A DNA stretch of 64,000 nucleotides, taken from NCBI RefSeq assembly GCF_022440805.1, contig NZ_JAKNTK010000001.1:3162001-3226000 (forward strand), written 5' to 3'. Of this stretch, positions 48,191 to 57,425 are shown piece after piece. The notes below the pieces were generated by a model. That model was not told the origin of the DNA and made no database searches. It saw nothing but the letters and a program-made list of their open reading frames with translations. How positions within the stretch are numbered: position 1 is the stretch's first letter; each line of letters opens with the position of its first letter. The position numbers and the translations under genes were made by a program. Source of the DNA: Holdemania massiliensis (GTDB lineage Bacteria > Bacillota_I > Bacilli_A > Erysipelotrichales > Erysipelotrichaceae).

Positions 48191-50116
48191 TTAATATCTC
48201 CTTGCCTTTTCGCGCTGACTCTGCAGCTGCTGGTAGGCTTCCTTTACCTTCTCAAACGGACTGACCGAAGCCAGACCGACGTTCCACCAGGCATCATAAC
48301 CATCGCTCATCGTCTTAGGCAGCACCTTGATGTCAATCAGGACGCTGTGCTTAGCGCGGGCTGCTTTGATCAGGGCCTCTTCCAGCTCTTTCTCACTGCG
48401 CACCGTCCACGCTTCACACCCATAACCGCGGGCTACTGCCGCATAGTCAATCGGAATATAGCTGCCGTCGAGTTTTCCGCTTTGCCGGCTGCGGTAACGG
48501 AAATCCGTACAGAAACTTTCCAGACCGTTGGACATCTGCAGATTGCTGATGCAACCGTTGCTCATGTTATCGAACAGACAGACCGTGATCTTGGCATTTT
48601 CCTGCAGCGAAGTCACCAGTTCGCCATGCATCATCAGAAACGCCGCATCGCCGACCATCGCATACACCTCACGCTGCGGCTGTGCCAGCTTGGCGCCCAA
48701 CGCGGCTGCAATTTCAAAGCCCATGCACGAATATCCATATTCCACGTTGTAGCTGTTTTCACTGCGGCTGACCCACATCCGCTGCAGATCGCCGGGCAGC
48801 GAACCGCTGGCAGCGACGATTAACGAGGAAGGCGCAATTTTCTCATTGATCAGTTTGATCGCGGCGGTCTGTGACAGACAGGACGCTGTCATCCGCTGAT
48901 ATTCCTGCAGCTGCTTTGCATAGTCGTTTTTGATCTCCGGCTGCACTTGTTCGGAATGCCGCACACGGGTAAAACGTGCGACTTCTTCATTCCACTGCCG
49001 TTTTACCTTACTGATGCCGATATCATTTTCATGATGATAGTGATGCTGGCGCAGGATCTGAGCCAGCTGCTCCAAAGCCACCTTGACGTCTGCCTTGATC
49101 GGCAGCGCGTCCATTTTTAAGCTGTGAAAATCCGACAGATTGATCTGAATCAGCTTGGCTTGGGCAAACAGCTCCTTGGATCCGGTCGTAAAATCCGTCA
49201 GCCGCGTGCCCAATCCCAGAATTAGATCGCAATCACGAACATAACGGTTGGCCGCCAGATTCCCGGTGATGCCGATCCCGCCCAGATTGTAAAAGAAATC
49301 CGAGGTCACGGTGGATTTGCCGGCCTGCGTTTCCGCCATCGGCAGCTTGAACTCATTGCAGAATTCGCGGATCCTTGCCCCGGCCTCACTGTAACGGCAG
49401 CCGCCGCCGACAATTAACAGCGGATTGCGGGAATCCAGAATCTGATAGGCCGCTTTGTGCAGCATCTCGCTGTCGGGAAGCGTGCGGATCAGCGTATGGG
49501 TTCGTTTCATAAAAAAGCTTTCCGGGAAATCCCAGGCTTCCCCCTGCACATCCTGCGGCAGGGCGATCGTAACCGCGCCGGTTCCCTGCGGATCCGTCAG
49601 TACCCGCATCGCGTTGATCATCGCGCTCATCAGCATCTCCGGCCGCACAATCCGATCAAAATAACGGCTGACCGGACGGAAGGCATCGTTGGTCGTCAAG
49701 GACAGATCATACGGCTGCTCGATCTGCTGCAGCACCGGGTCAGGCTGGCGGGTAGCGAAGGTATCCCCCGGCAATAACAGCAGCGGCAGATGATTGGCCG
49801 TCGCCGTGGCCGCCGCCGTCACCATGTTGGCGGCACCCGGACCGACCGAGGAAGCCACGGCGATGATCTTGCGCCGCTGATGCTGCTTCGCAAAGCCAAG
49901 CGCCGTATGCGCCATCCCCTGTTCGTTGCGTCCCTGGAACACCTTCAGTCCATGATCTTCATGAAGCAGCGCTTCGCCTAATCCCAACACGATTCCATGA
50001 CCGAAGATCACGCTGACCCCTTCCACAAATTTAGTTTCTTTTCCATCCAGGCTGACATACTGCTGATCCAGAAACCGAACCAGCGCCTGCGCCGTTGTAC
50101 AATGCACTGTTTTCAT
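48191..50116 (-). CDS. iolD: 3D-(3,5/4)-trihydroxycyclohexane-1,2-dione hydrolase
   Basis: The 641-residue thiamine-diphosphate enzyme has the catalytic Glu in [11 protein letters not shown] near residue 65, three acetolactate-synthase-like domains and the TPP motif [11 protein letters not shown] ending in FDNMSNGCI. The N-terminal [15 protein letters not shown] is characteristic of IolD. It hydrolyses the ring to 5-deoxy-glucuronate. It is the first gene of this operon, divergent from the DeoR regulator, with GGGAGG before its ATG. Confidence 0.95.
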   Translation of the reverse strand: MKTVHCTTAQALVRFLDQQYVSLDGKETKFVEGVSVIFGHGIVLGLGEALLHEDHGLKVFQGRNEQGMAHTALGFAKQHQRRKIIAVASSVGPGAANMVTAAATATANHLPLLLLPGDTFATRQPDPVLQQIEQPYDLSLTTNDAFRPVSRYFDRIVRPEMLMSAMINAMRVLTDPQGTGAVTIALPQDVQGEAWDFPESFFMKRTHTLIRTLPDSEMLHKAAYQILDSRNPLLIVGGGCRYSEAGARIREFCNEFKLPMAETQAGKSTVTSDFFYNLGGIGITGNLAANRYVRDCDLILGLGTRLTDFTTGSKELFAQAKLIQINLSDFHSLKMDALPIKADVKVALEQLAQILRQHHYHHENDIGISKVKRQWNEEVARFTRVRHSEQVQPEIKNDYAKQLQEYQRMTASCLSQTAAIKLINEKIAPSSLIVAASGSLPGDLQRMWVSRSENSYNVEYGYSCMGFEIAAALGAKLAQPQREVYAMVGDAAFLMMHGELVTSLQENAKITVCLFDNMSNGCISNLQMSNGLESFCTDFRYRSRQSGKLDGSYIPIDYAAVARGYGCEAWTVRSEKELEEALIKAARAKHSVLIDIKVLPKTMSDGYDAWWNVGLASVSPFEKVKEAYQQLQSQREKARRY

Positions 50117-50182
50117 TCCTTACCCTCCCGATTGCTCCGTCCGTACATGCTTGCTGATGCTGATGCCGCTCGCCTTCGCTGC

Positions 50183-50224
50183 TGAAAGTCCCTTTTGTTT
50201 CATCGGACTTTTCAAGCGAAACAA
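50183..50224. promoter_or_regulatory. Candidate DeoR/IolR operator, two interleaved inverted repeats
   Basis: TGAAAGTCC (50183-50191) with GGACTTTTCA (50205-50214), and TTGTTTC (50195-50201) with GAAACAA (50218-50224). They lie between the iolD start and the -35 of the regulator promoter, where a shared repressor would act. Confidence 0.5.
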
Positions 50225-50233
50225 TGCGGGCGC

Positions 50234-50262
50234 TTGATTCCTCAGGCTTCATTTCATATAAT
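50234..50262 (+). promoter_or_regulatory. Promoter of the DeoR regulator
   Basis: TTGATT (50234-50239) and TATAAT (50257-50262) with a 17-base spacer. It puts the transcript start near 50269 and fixes the ATG at 50290. Confidence 0.8.
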
Positions 50263-50289
50263 GAAAACAAAGTCGAGGATGCTGAAGCT

Positions 50290-51045
50290 ATGAAATATAA
50301 CCGTTTAAATGAAATTGAACTGTATTTATCGCAGAAACAATATGCGTCGATTGAAGATCTTTTGGAAAAATTCAATATTTCCCTGCAGACGCTGCGGCGG
50401 GATCTGAAAGAGCTTCAGGCCCGCGGCATCATCACCAAGGTGTACGGCGGCGTGTTGTTTAAGCGCGGCAATTCCGTTCAGCTGGATCTCAGCCAGCCGG
50501 CAGCTCATTCGACGATCAACATTGAAGAAAAAATTAAGATTGGCGAATTGGCCGGATCCCTGGTTGAAAACAACGATATCATCTTCATCGACTCCGGATC
50601 CACGGCCCATTACATCGTTGATTTTCTCGCCGACAAAGAGAACATTACCGTCGTTACGCACAGCCTCGACGTCCTCAATGCTGTAAGCAAATACCCGTCG
50701 ATCCATTGTCTGGCCTTAGGCGGCGCCTATCATCATGAAAGCCGTTCCTATTACGTCGATACCGATACGATGCGGTATCTGTTCAACAAATCCTTCATCG
50801 CCACCGTCGGCTTATCCCTGCCCCGCGGCTTAACCAACATGAACTTCTACGAAGCCGCGGTCAAGACCAAGGTCATCGCCAACTCAATCAAAAATTACGT
50901 GCTCTGCGATCATACCAAATTCAACGTGACCGCCTTCAATAACTTCGCTTCACTGGAAAAAATTGAAGGCGTGATCACGGATGAATGTCCGCCGGACAAT
51001 TACCTGAATTACTTCAAGCGCAGCAATATCCAGCTTTTTTATTAA
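50290..51045 (+). CDS. DeoR-family repressor (IolR-like)
   Basis: The 251-residue protein has a DeoR helix-turn-helix (IEDLLEKFNISLQTLRRDLKEL, about 18-39) and a sugar-phosphate-sensing domain with IFIDSGSTAHYI near residue 100 and LCDHTKFN near residue 215. It is divergent from iolD and convergent with the second operon. In Bacillus, IolR of this family is released by a phosphorylated inositol intermediate. The same logic is likely here and may cover both operons. Confidence 0.9.
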   Translation: MKYNRLNEIELYLSQKQYASIEDLLEKFNISLQTLRRDLKELQARGIITKVYGGVLFKRGNSVQLDLSQPAAHSTINIEEKIKIGELAGSLVENNDIIFIDSGSTAHYIVDFLADKENITVVTHSLDVLNAVSKYPSIHCLALGGAYHHESRSYYVDTDTMRYLFNKSFIATVGLSLPRGLTNMNFYEAAVKTKVIANSIKNYVLCDHTKFNVTAFNNFASLEKIEGVITDECPPDNYLNYFKRSNIQLFY

Positions 51046-51068
51046 CTGATGGGTCAGATTACTCTCCA

Positions 51069-52004
51069 TTAAAGCTCAAAGTGGGTGACTTCCCGGGCCT
51101 TGGGACATTGCTTCCAATAGTCCTCGATCATCTGTAAATTCAGATCCCAGCGGAAGCAGCCCAGCACTTCCGTGCACAGACCGCCCATGATGTTGCCATA
51201 GCGGATGCAGTCCTCCAACGGCAGCTCATGATATAGCCCATAGATCAGACCGGTCAGAAAGTTGTCGCCGGCACCGGTCGGATCAATCGTCTTAAACGTT
51301 AAACCCGGCACGTGGATATACTTGGAATTCAGCTTAGCGATGCAGCCCCGCCGTCCAAGTTTGACGATCGGGGTTTTTGTATACGCCTCCAGCCGATCCA
51401 GCATCGCCAGCGGATCGTGCGTACCGGTCAGCTTTTCCGCTTCTTTTTCGTTGGGTGTGAAGTAATCGCAGACCTTGAGATGCTCGCCGATCTTCTGAAA
51501 CGACAGATCATCCGTCCAGCCGACATCGAACACGAGGATTTTGCCTTCTTCCTTCAGCTTGCGCGCGACCGATAAATCCTGCGGACAGAAGCAGATGGAA
51601 CTGGATTTATAAAATTCATAAATGGTTTCCGGCCCGCAGTCCAGCTCATTCGCCCCTTCGTTGTAACAGACAAAGCTGCGTTCAGCTTCCGTCGTGATCA
51701 CGCAGGTCACGACCACCGGATGTTTTTTTCTTGTCTGAAGTGTTTCCACATAATGAAAGCGGATGTCGTTCAGCAGATCGCTGGCAATTCGCGATTGAAA
51801 ATCATCGCCGAAATACGTTCCCAGCTTGACCGGAATTCCCAGTCGGTTCAGCATGATCGGAATAACCATCGGTCCCCCACCCAGCTCGATCTTAAAATCG
51901 GTTGCGAATACTTCTTCTCCCTCATTGGGAAAACGGTTGATATCTTTATAGATGAGATCGACGTTCATCTGACCGATCACGGCCACGATTTTACTCATTT
52001 CCAT
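51069..52004 (-). CDS. PfkB-family carbohydrate kinase
   Basis: The 311-residue kinase has the N-terminal glycine-rich motif IELGGGPMVIPIMLNRLG and the C-terminal anion hole and base DPTGAGDNFLTG. It is the last gene of the second operon and overlaps the GH4 stop. IolC, the kinase for 2-deoxy-5-keto-gluconate, is also PfkB-type, so this may fill that role, though it does not look like a standard IolC. It could also phosphorylate a sugar released by the GH4 enzyme. Confidence 0.88.
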   Translation of the reverse strand: MEMSKIVAVIGQMNVDLIYKDINRFPNEGEEVFATDFKIELGGGPMVIPIMLNRLGIPVKLGTYFGDDFQSRIASDLLNDIRFHYVETLQTRKKHPVVVTCVITTEAERSFVCYNEGANELDCGPETIYEFYKSSSICFCPQDLSVARKLKEEGKILVFDVGWTDDLSFQKIGEHLKVCDYFTPNEKEAEKLTGTHDPLAMLDRLEAYTKTPIVKLGRRGCIAKLNSKYIHVPGLTFKTIDPTGAGDNFLTGLIYGLYHELPLEDCIRYGNIMGGLCTEVLGCFRWDLNLQMIEDYWKQCPKAREVTHFEL

Positions 52005-53377
52005 GGCGGCATCCCGTCCTTTTGACTTTCCTTTAGGAAAGCATCGACCAGTTTTTCCGCCAGATCAAGATTGGCAACCAGCGGATGGATCAACAAGGCT
52101 TTCACGGCCAGATCCCGATCACGATTTAATATCGCCCGGACAGCGGTGCGCTCATATTCCTTCATCGTCTGAATCAGATTCATGATCGGCTGAGGAATGT
52201 GCGGCTGACCGATGGGATGGGCGCCGTTGTGATCAATCCGGCAGGAGATTTCCACGACATCCTCATCCCGCAGTCCGGCAATCGCACCGCGGTTGGGAAC
52301 GGAAAGAATCATTTCAACCGGTTCATCCTGGGAAAGCGCCTTGACAAAACGCAGCGCTACCCCAGCATAGCCGCCTTCATCCGGTGTGGATAAAAATTCC
52401 TCCACGCTGGGTACATCGTAATGCCGCACACGGGCCTTGCCGGATTCATTCATCATGTAGTGATTTTCCCGAATGTTATAATGCTCAAAGAAAATCCGGA
52501 ACGCTTTTTCAAATTCCTGATCGGGATCGACATTTTCCAGCGCCTTGTTCATCATCGTGTTGACGCGTTCAATCAGCTGCGCCCGTGATTCCCCGGCCTG
52601 TCGGCTGGATTGAATGACCTTGCGGGTGTAATAGTAAAAATACAGATATTCGTTAGGCAAACAGCCATCGGTCATTTTCAGAACCTGCGGCTCAAACAGC
52701 CGCATCTCGGTTTTGACAAACAGGTTAGGATCTGTAAAGATCGGCTCGGTGACATCCTTGCCGTCGACCTGAAAATGGGTAAACCACGAGAGATGATTCA
52801 AGCCGAAGCATTCACAGGAAAAGTGGTTTTCCGCCACATTGAGCATCGCTGCCAGCTGCTTGACAAATTCGCTTGGGGCATCGCAGATCCCATAAACCGG
52901 ATAACCGCAGGAATTCAGCGCCTGGGTGACAATTCCGCTGGGATTGGTAAAGTTGAAGATCAGACAGCCGGGATGAGCCAGCTGCTTGATTTTTTCGCAG
53001 TAGTCCAACAGCACCGGAATCGAGCGCATCGCCATCGCGAAGCCGCAGGCACCGGTCGTTTCCTGCGCTAATAAACCAGTCTGACTGACGATTTCCTCAT
53101 CCCGAACGCGGCTGTGATCGCCGCCGGAACGAATTGTCGTGATTACGAAATCCGCGTCTGTTACGGCTTCCTCTACGCTGCGGGTCAGCGTGACCTTCAG
53201 CGCGGGGGCGATGCGGATCGCGATCTGCCGGGCCAGTTTGCCATACCGATCCAGCTTGGCTTGATCGACGTCCATCAGCACGACTTCCGTCAGATTCGCC
53301 AAACCGGCATTGCAGGCAATACTCTTGGCCAGAAAACAGGATCGGACGCCGCCGCCTCCCAATACGCACAGTTTCAT
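51995..53377 (-). CDS. GH4 NAD-dependent glycosidase
   Basis: The 460-residue protein has a Rossmann start (CVLGGGGVRSCFL), NFTNPSGIVTQAL near residue 150, the metal Cys position in GICDAPSEF near residue 172 and the metal His in CFGLNHLSW near residue 203. GH4 enzymes use NAD and Mn to split alpha or beta glycosides by redox elimination and can act on phosphorylated or free substrates. The importer here does not phosphorylate, so a free glycoside is more likely, or one first phosphorylated by the PfkB kinase. Confidence 0.9.
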   Translation of the reverse strand: MKLCVLGGGGVRSCFLAKSIACNAGLANLTEVVLMDVDQAKLDRYGKLARQIAIRIAPALKVTLTRSVEEAVTDADFVITTIRSGGDHSRVRDEEIVSQTGLLAQETTGACGFAMAMRSIPVLLDYCEKIKQLAHPGCLIFNFTNPSGIVTQALNSCGYPVYGICDAPSEFVKQLAAMLNVAENHFSCECFGLNHLSWFTHFQVDGKDVTEPIFTDPNLFVKTEMRLFEPQVLKMTDGCLPNEYLYFYYYTRKVIQSSRQAGESRAQLIERVNTMMNKALENVDPDQEFEKAFRIFFEHYNIRENHYMMNESGKARVRHYDVPSVEEFLSTPDEGGYAGVALRFVKALSQDEPVEMILSVPNRGAIAGLRDEDVVEISCRIDHNGAHPIGQPHIPQPIMNLIQTMKEYERTAVRAILNRDRDLAVKALLIHPLVANLDLAEKLVDAFLKESQKDGMPPWK

Positions 53378-53392
53378 AAGAGTTCCCCTTTC

Positions 53393-54445
53393 TTACAGAT
53401 AACGGGCAATTTCTTCCTTAAAGAAGTCGATATCGGCAGTGATCAACGCTTCTTCCGGCAGCCCTTTGGCCTTGGCGTACAGGGTGTCGGCATAGGTCAG
53501 CACCGCGCGGACATCAAGCGGTTTGCCCAAGCTGTTGAACTTGTAGTAATTGTTATGATAGAGATCATCCAGCACCGCATCCGGCAGATCCAGACCCCGG
53601 CAATGTTCCTCAAACGCCGTAAATTCTTCCTTGGTTTCCAACACCCGCTGCAGGCAATCCACTGTCTGCTGCCAATGATCGGAGAAGGTATCCGTACCAT
53701 AGAGAATCTTATGGGAATAATCGCGGAAGAAATCCCGCCATAAATCTACATCCTTGGCAAAGTTCTCAAACATTTCCCAGCCCGGCGTGATATCGAAATA
53801 CAAATTTGGGTAGCGGTCAAGCATTTCACAGCACAATCCGTGCTGATCGGAAATGAAGAAGAAATGCGGAATGCACAGCTTCAAATTGGGATGTTTGCGC
53901 AAAAACCCGAAGGTTTCCTGGTCAATTTCCAGCTTTTTCGGAAATGTCCCGTCGCCGTAGAAATTCCCCTTGCCCACAGCCCACTGCGGAAGCAGATCGG
54001 CATGCCAGAATTCCATCGGATCGTTGATATGATACAGAATTGGGAACTGACGTTTAGCGGCATAGTCGAACATCAGGTCGTAGGCTGGATCATCCAGCCG
54101 GCGGTTTAAGCGCTTGCGGATTCCCGGCTTGCCATCGAGCATCTTGATTCCGTCATAGCCCATTTTGTCAAACATCTCGATCTGCGCCCGCAGATTTTCC
54201 CCGTCCGGCAGCTGCATGCCGTCATAGTGGAACGAGGCATACGCTAAGGTGCGTCCCTGACCTTTCAGTTTCAGCAGCGCGCCCATCAGATTCTGCGTCA
54301 GCGCGCGGCTGCCGATTAAGGTACAGCCTAAGAATGTCCAGTGATCATATCCGCAGGTTTCAACCATGTCGAAGCATTCCTGAATCTTCTCAGGATCAAA
54401 CAGGTGGATGTGACAGTCGCTGATCGGTCTTCTAAATTGCAGCAT
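53393..54445 (-). CDS. Amidohydrolase-2/TIM-barrel metal hydrolase
   Basis: The 350-residue protein has the metal-site His12 and His14 (SDCHIHLFDP), further His residues in LYHINDPMEFW and CIPHFFF, and Asp in LYGTDTFSDHW. This branch includes lactonases, decarboxylases and the uronate isomerase UxaC. In this cluster it could open a lactone or isomerise 5-deoxy-glucuronate in place of the missing IolB. Both are hypotheses. It lies two bases after the PIG-L gene. Confidence 0.8.
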   Translation of the reverse strand: MLQFRRPISDCHIHLFDPEKIQECFDMVETCGYDHWTFLGCTLIGSRALTQNLMGALLKLKGQGRTLAYASFHYDGMQLPDGENLRAQIEMFDKMGYDGIKMLDGKPGIRKRLNRRLDDPAYDLMFDYAAKRQFPILYHINDPMEFWHADLLPQWAVGKGNFYGDGTFPKKLEIDQETFGFLRKHPNLKLCIPHFFFISDQHGLCCEMLDRYPNLYFDITPGWEMFENFAKDVDLWRDFFRDYSHKILYGTDTFSDHWQQTVDCLQRVLETKEEFTAFEEHCRGLDLPDAVLDDLYHNNYYKFNSLGKPLDVRAVLTYADTLYAKAKGLPEEALITADIDFFKEEIARYL

Positions 54446-54447
54446 GA

Positions 54448-55158
54448 TTAATTCCTTTCCGTTGTCGGAACGATTTTTTCCGGCAGCTCATAGTCGTCGT
54501 GGGGCAAAAGCTCATAGGCTTTAACCCATTCAAAACGTTTGTAAAGCCGAAAGCCTTCGGCGTAGCGGATTTCCTGGCGCCGGCACTGCAGCGCGCGGAA
54601 ACGGTTGACGATTTCGATCATTTCCTTCGGGTCTTCGCTGAACTGCGACTGATGCTGACGGGCCATTGCAAGCTTGGTTTCCATGAATTCAGTAATATCC
54701 ACATAATAATCCGGATTAAAATCGACCCCGCAGGCTGTATCGGCGAAGAACACCGGCGCCCAGGCGCTGTTGAGAACTAAGCGCGACAGACAGCGGTGAT
54801 CATTGTGGTAATCGTTGGGGGCACAGGTGAAGATGACGTCCGGATTCAGCTGTTCCATCACCGTGATGACCTTTTCATAACAATCCCGATCCTCGATCAG
54901 CCGATGATCCTCCAGATCCAGAAAAATGGGTTCAACGCCCAGCATAGCGCAGGAACGTCGGGCTTCAGCATGACGTAGAGCCACGATTTCCTCAGCGCTG
55001 ACGGAATCAGGAAGATGTCCCCGACCCCGCCGGCCATCCATGGCAATCACCACATGCACCTCATGCCCCTGGGCTTTGTATTTCAGCAGGGTGCCGGCAA
55101 CCAGTATTTCCATATCATCCGGATGCGGCATCATCGCCACGACTTTTAATTGACGCAT
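54448..55158 (-). CDS. PIG-L/MshB-family N-deacetylase
   Basis: The 236-residue protein has the zinc motif HPDD (His12 to Asp15, MMPHPDDME) and the second zinc His and partner residues in NDYHNDHR near residue 115. The family removes the acetyl group from N-acetylglucosaminyl groups; its best known members act on GlcNAc-inositol (MshB in mycothiol synthesis, PIG-L in GPI synthesis). No signal peptide is present, so it acts in the cytoplasm on imported material. Its place in an operon with inositol catabolic genes is striking. Its ATG lies inside the end of the membrane-protein gene. Confidence 0.9.
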   Translation of the reverse strand: MRQLKVVAMMPHPDDMEILVAGTLLKYKAQGHEVHVVIAMDGRRGRGHLPDSVSAEEIVALRHAEARRSCAMLGVEPIFLDLEDHRLIEDRDCYEKVITVMEQLNPDVIFTCAPNDYHNDHRCLSRLVLNSAWAPVFFADTACGVDFNPDYYVDITEFMETKLAMARQHQSQFSEDPKEMIEIVNRFRALQCRRQEIRYAEGFRLYKRFEWVKAYELLPHDDYELPEKIVPTTERN

Positions 55159-55613
55159 AAGGCTCCTTTCTGAGCGCGCTTTTCTGTTTTCAATTCGCGG
55201 AATACAGCGCGGCAGGCTGCAGCTTTCATCAGCCAGGTGGCGCTCATAAACAAAATCGTCACGGCTTCAATTCCCCAACCCCAGCGAGCTTCCGCAAAAC
55301 TCAGGCATTGATAGATCATCGAGAAGCCGATCCAAAGATAGCTGTAACGAGCGCTGGGTGAAGTCCGAAGCGTTCGTACTGGATAAAGCATGACCACAAG
55401 AGCTGTGTTGATAACAAAAAGCAGGGAAGGCAGCGAAGCGCACAGCTGCAGTATTCCTTTCTGCGAATCCAAGACTTCCAGCTGATACAGATCCTGCGCC
55501 GGATCGATCAAAAGATAAGCATTATTCTTTAAGATCAGGGTGATCAGACCCGCGCTGATCAGCAGGGAGAACATCCCCAGAATCAAGGTAACCCGATAAA
55601 CTTTCTTTTTCAT
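55146..55613 (-). CDS. Small four-span membrane protein of unknown function
   Basis: The 155-residue protein has four predicted helices (about 7-28, 57-77, 90-110 and 117-135) and a basic C-terminus. It is translationally coupled on both sides: TGATG with the permease upstream and a 13-base overlap with PIG-L downstream. It is thus a constant part of the operon, perhaps an extra transporter subunit. I recognise no family. Confidence 0.7.
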   Translation of the reverse strand: MKKKVYRVTLILGMFSLLISAGLITLILKNNAYLLIDPAQDLYQLEVLDSQKGILQLCASLPSLLFVINTALVVMLYPVRTLRTSPSARYSYLWIGFSMIYQCLSFAEARWGWGIEAVTILFMSATWLMKAAACRAVFRELKTEKRAQKGALCVN

Positions 55614-56434
55614 CAGCCCTTCACCCCGGTCTTGGCGATGCCTTCAACAAATTGTTTCTGGAAGATCATGAAGATGATGATCATCGGCAGAACAGAAATG
55701 ACCGCGCCGGCCATGACCTGTTCATAGTAAGTCGTATGCTCGCCGATCAGCATCGCCAGACCGGCAGACAGCGTCATTTTTTCGATCGAACGGTTGACGA
55801 TGATCGGCCACATCAGATTTTTCCAGGTGCTCAGCATCGTCATGATGCCCAGCGCCACTAAGTTCGGCGTGACTAGCGGCAGCATGATCTGCCAGTAGAT
55901 CCGAAAATACGAGCAGCCGTCCATCCGCGCGGCCTCATCCAGATCCTTCGGGATGGTCTGGAACGCCTGACGCAGCAGGAAAACGCCGAACACGCTGAAC
56001 AAGGACGGCAGCACTAAAGCCGTTAAGGTATTGGTGAGCTTCAGCTGCACCATTAACCGAAACTGCGGAATCAAGAAGATCTGACCCGGCACCATCATCA
56101 GTCCCAGCATGCCGATAAACAAAATGTTCTTAAATGGGAATTCCAGCCGTGCAAAGGCATAGGCTGCCAGAGAAACGATGAACAGCTGTCCGGCAATCGT
56201 AACGAGGGTGACGACAATCGTATTCCAATACAACGTCAAAAATGGGAATTTGTTGTATACGATCTCATAATTGACCCATTGAATTTCCTTTGGAAACATC
56301 TGCAAAGGAATCCGAATCGCTTCCTCATAGGTCTTGATCGAGGTCAGAAACATCCAGACAAAGGGGATCAGCATGATCAGCGCAAAGATCACCAGCGCTG
56401 CATGAAACAGAAATTTAACTTTATTCTCTTTCAT
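55613..56434 (-). CDS. ABC sugar transporter permease (MalG type)
   Basis: The 273-residue protein has six membrane helices and the EAA loop DEAARMDGCSYFRIYWQIML that docks the ATPase. It pairs with the permease encoded 10 bases upstream. The matching ATPase is probably ugpC of the other operon. Confidence 0.93.
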   Translation of the reverse strand: MKENKVKFLFHAALVIFALIMLIPFVWMFLTSIKTYEEAIRIPLQMFPKEIQWVNYEIVYNKFPFLTLYWNTIVVTLVTIAGQLFIVSLAAYAFARLEFPFKNILFIGMLGLMMVPGQIFLIPQFRLMVQLKLTNTLTALVLPSLFSVFGVFLLRQAFQTIPKDLDEAARMDGCSYFRIYWQIMLPLVTPNLVALGIMTMLSTWKNLMWPIIVNRSIEKMTLSAGLAMLIGEHTTYYEQVMAGAVISVLPMIIIFMIFQKQFVEGIAKTGVKG

Positions 56435-56444
56435 AAGGACCTCC

Positions 56445-57350
56445 TTAATCGTAATTAACCCAGTATTTCTGGGCTACAAACTGGACGGCGGTGATCGCCA
56501 GAATAATCAGGAACAGAACGACCGAGATTGCCGAAGCATAACCACGGATATTCTGGGTAAACGCAATTTCATAGAAGTAGCTGACCAGGCTCATCGAATA
56601 TTGATAAGCTACGGTATTTCGCTGAATCATTAGGAAGATGAAATCAAAGATCTGCAGGATATTGATCATCGACATGATCGTAACGAAGAAAATCGTTGGG
56701 CTTAATAACGGCAAAGTGACCTTGAAGAAAATCTGCATTTTGTTTGCGCCGTCGATTTCCGCCGCCTCATAATAAATCTTAGAAATTCCCTGCAGCCCCG
56801 CCAGCATGATGATGACCTGATAGCTGACCATCGACCAGACCAGAACGATCAGAATGGCCCATTTTACAGTATTGGGATCACTCAGCCAGGCAATCGGCTG
56901 TCCGCCGAGCTTGACAATGATGTAGTTCAGCAGGCCATACTGGTAGTTCATCAGCCAGCGCCAAAGCAGGCCGATCGCTGCCGGCATCGTAATCGCCGGA
57001 AGAAAGATCGCGGTGCGGTACAAGGTTTGACCCTTGATTTTCTGGTTGAGCAGCCAGGCGATGACTACCGAGAAGCCAACGACTAACGGGACGCCCAGCA
57101 CTGTGTAAAACAGCGTGTTTTTTAAGGCCGTCCAAAACAAAGGATCGTTGAACAGCCGAATGTAGTTGCTCCAGCCGACAAAGGTCGGCGGTCCGAAGGC
57201 ACCAACTTTATTGAAGCTGAAATAAATATTTTGAATGAAGGCAAAGAAGTAAAAGATCAGTAAGCCGATCACCATCGGTGCAATAAACAGATACGCCGCG
57301 CCGGCTTCCTTGACTTTTCGTCTGGAAAATTTCAGTTTGTTTGTACTCAT
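56445..57350 (-). CDS. ABC sugar transporter permease (MalF type)
   Basis: The 301-residue protein has six helices and the EAA loop YEAAEIDGANKMQIFFKVTL. It follows the binding-protein gene after a 75-base gap that contains a strong hairpin. Confidence 0.93.
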   Translation of the reverse strand: MSTNKLKFSRRKVKEAGAAYLFIAPMVIGLLIFYFFAFIQNIYFSFNKVGAFGPPTFVGWSNYIRLFNDPLFWTALKNTLFYTVLGVPLVVGFSVVIAWLLNQKIKGQTLYRTAIFLPAITMPAAIGLLWRWLMNYQYGLLNYIIVKLGGQPIAWLSDPNTVKWAILIVLVWSMVSYQVIIMLAGLQGISKIYYEAAEIDGANKMQIFFKVTLPLLSPTIFFVTIMSMINILQIFDFIFLMIQRNTVAYQYSMSLVSYFYEIAFTQNIRGYASAISVVLFLIILAITAVQFVAQKYWVNYD

Positions 57351-57377
57351 GGGACTCCTCCTGATTCCAATGAATCA

Positions 57378-57407
57378 GAGTTAGGCAAAATCAGCTTTGC
57401 CTAACTC
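57378..57407 (-). promoter_or_regulatory. Intercistronic hairpin after the binding-protein gene
   Basis: Perfect 12-base stem GAGTTAGGCAAA / TTTGCCTAACTC with a six-base loop and no T run. It probably protects the upstream message or partly stops transcription, so that binding protein exceeds permease, as is common in ABC import operons. Confidence 0.75.
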
Positions 57408-57425
57408 CGGATCTCGCATAATAAA

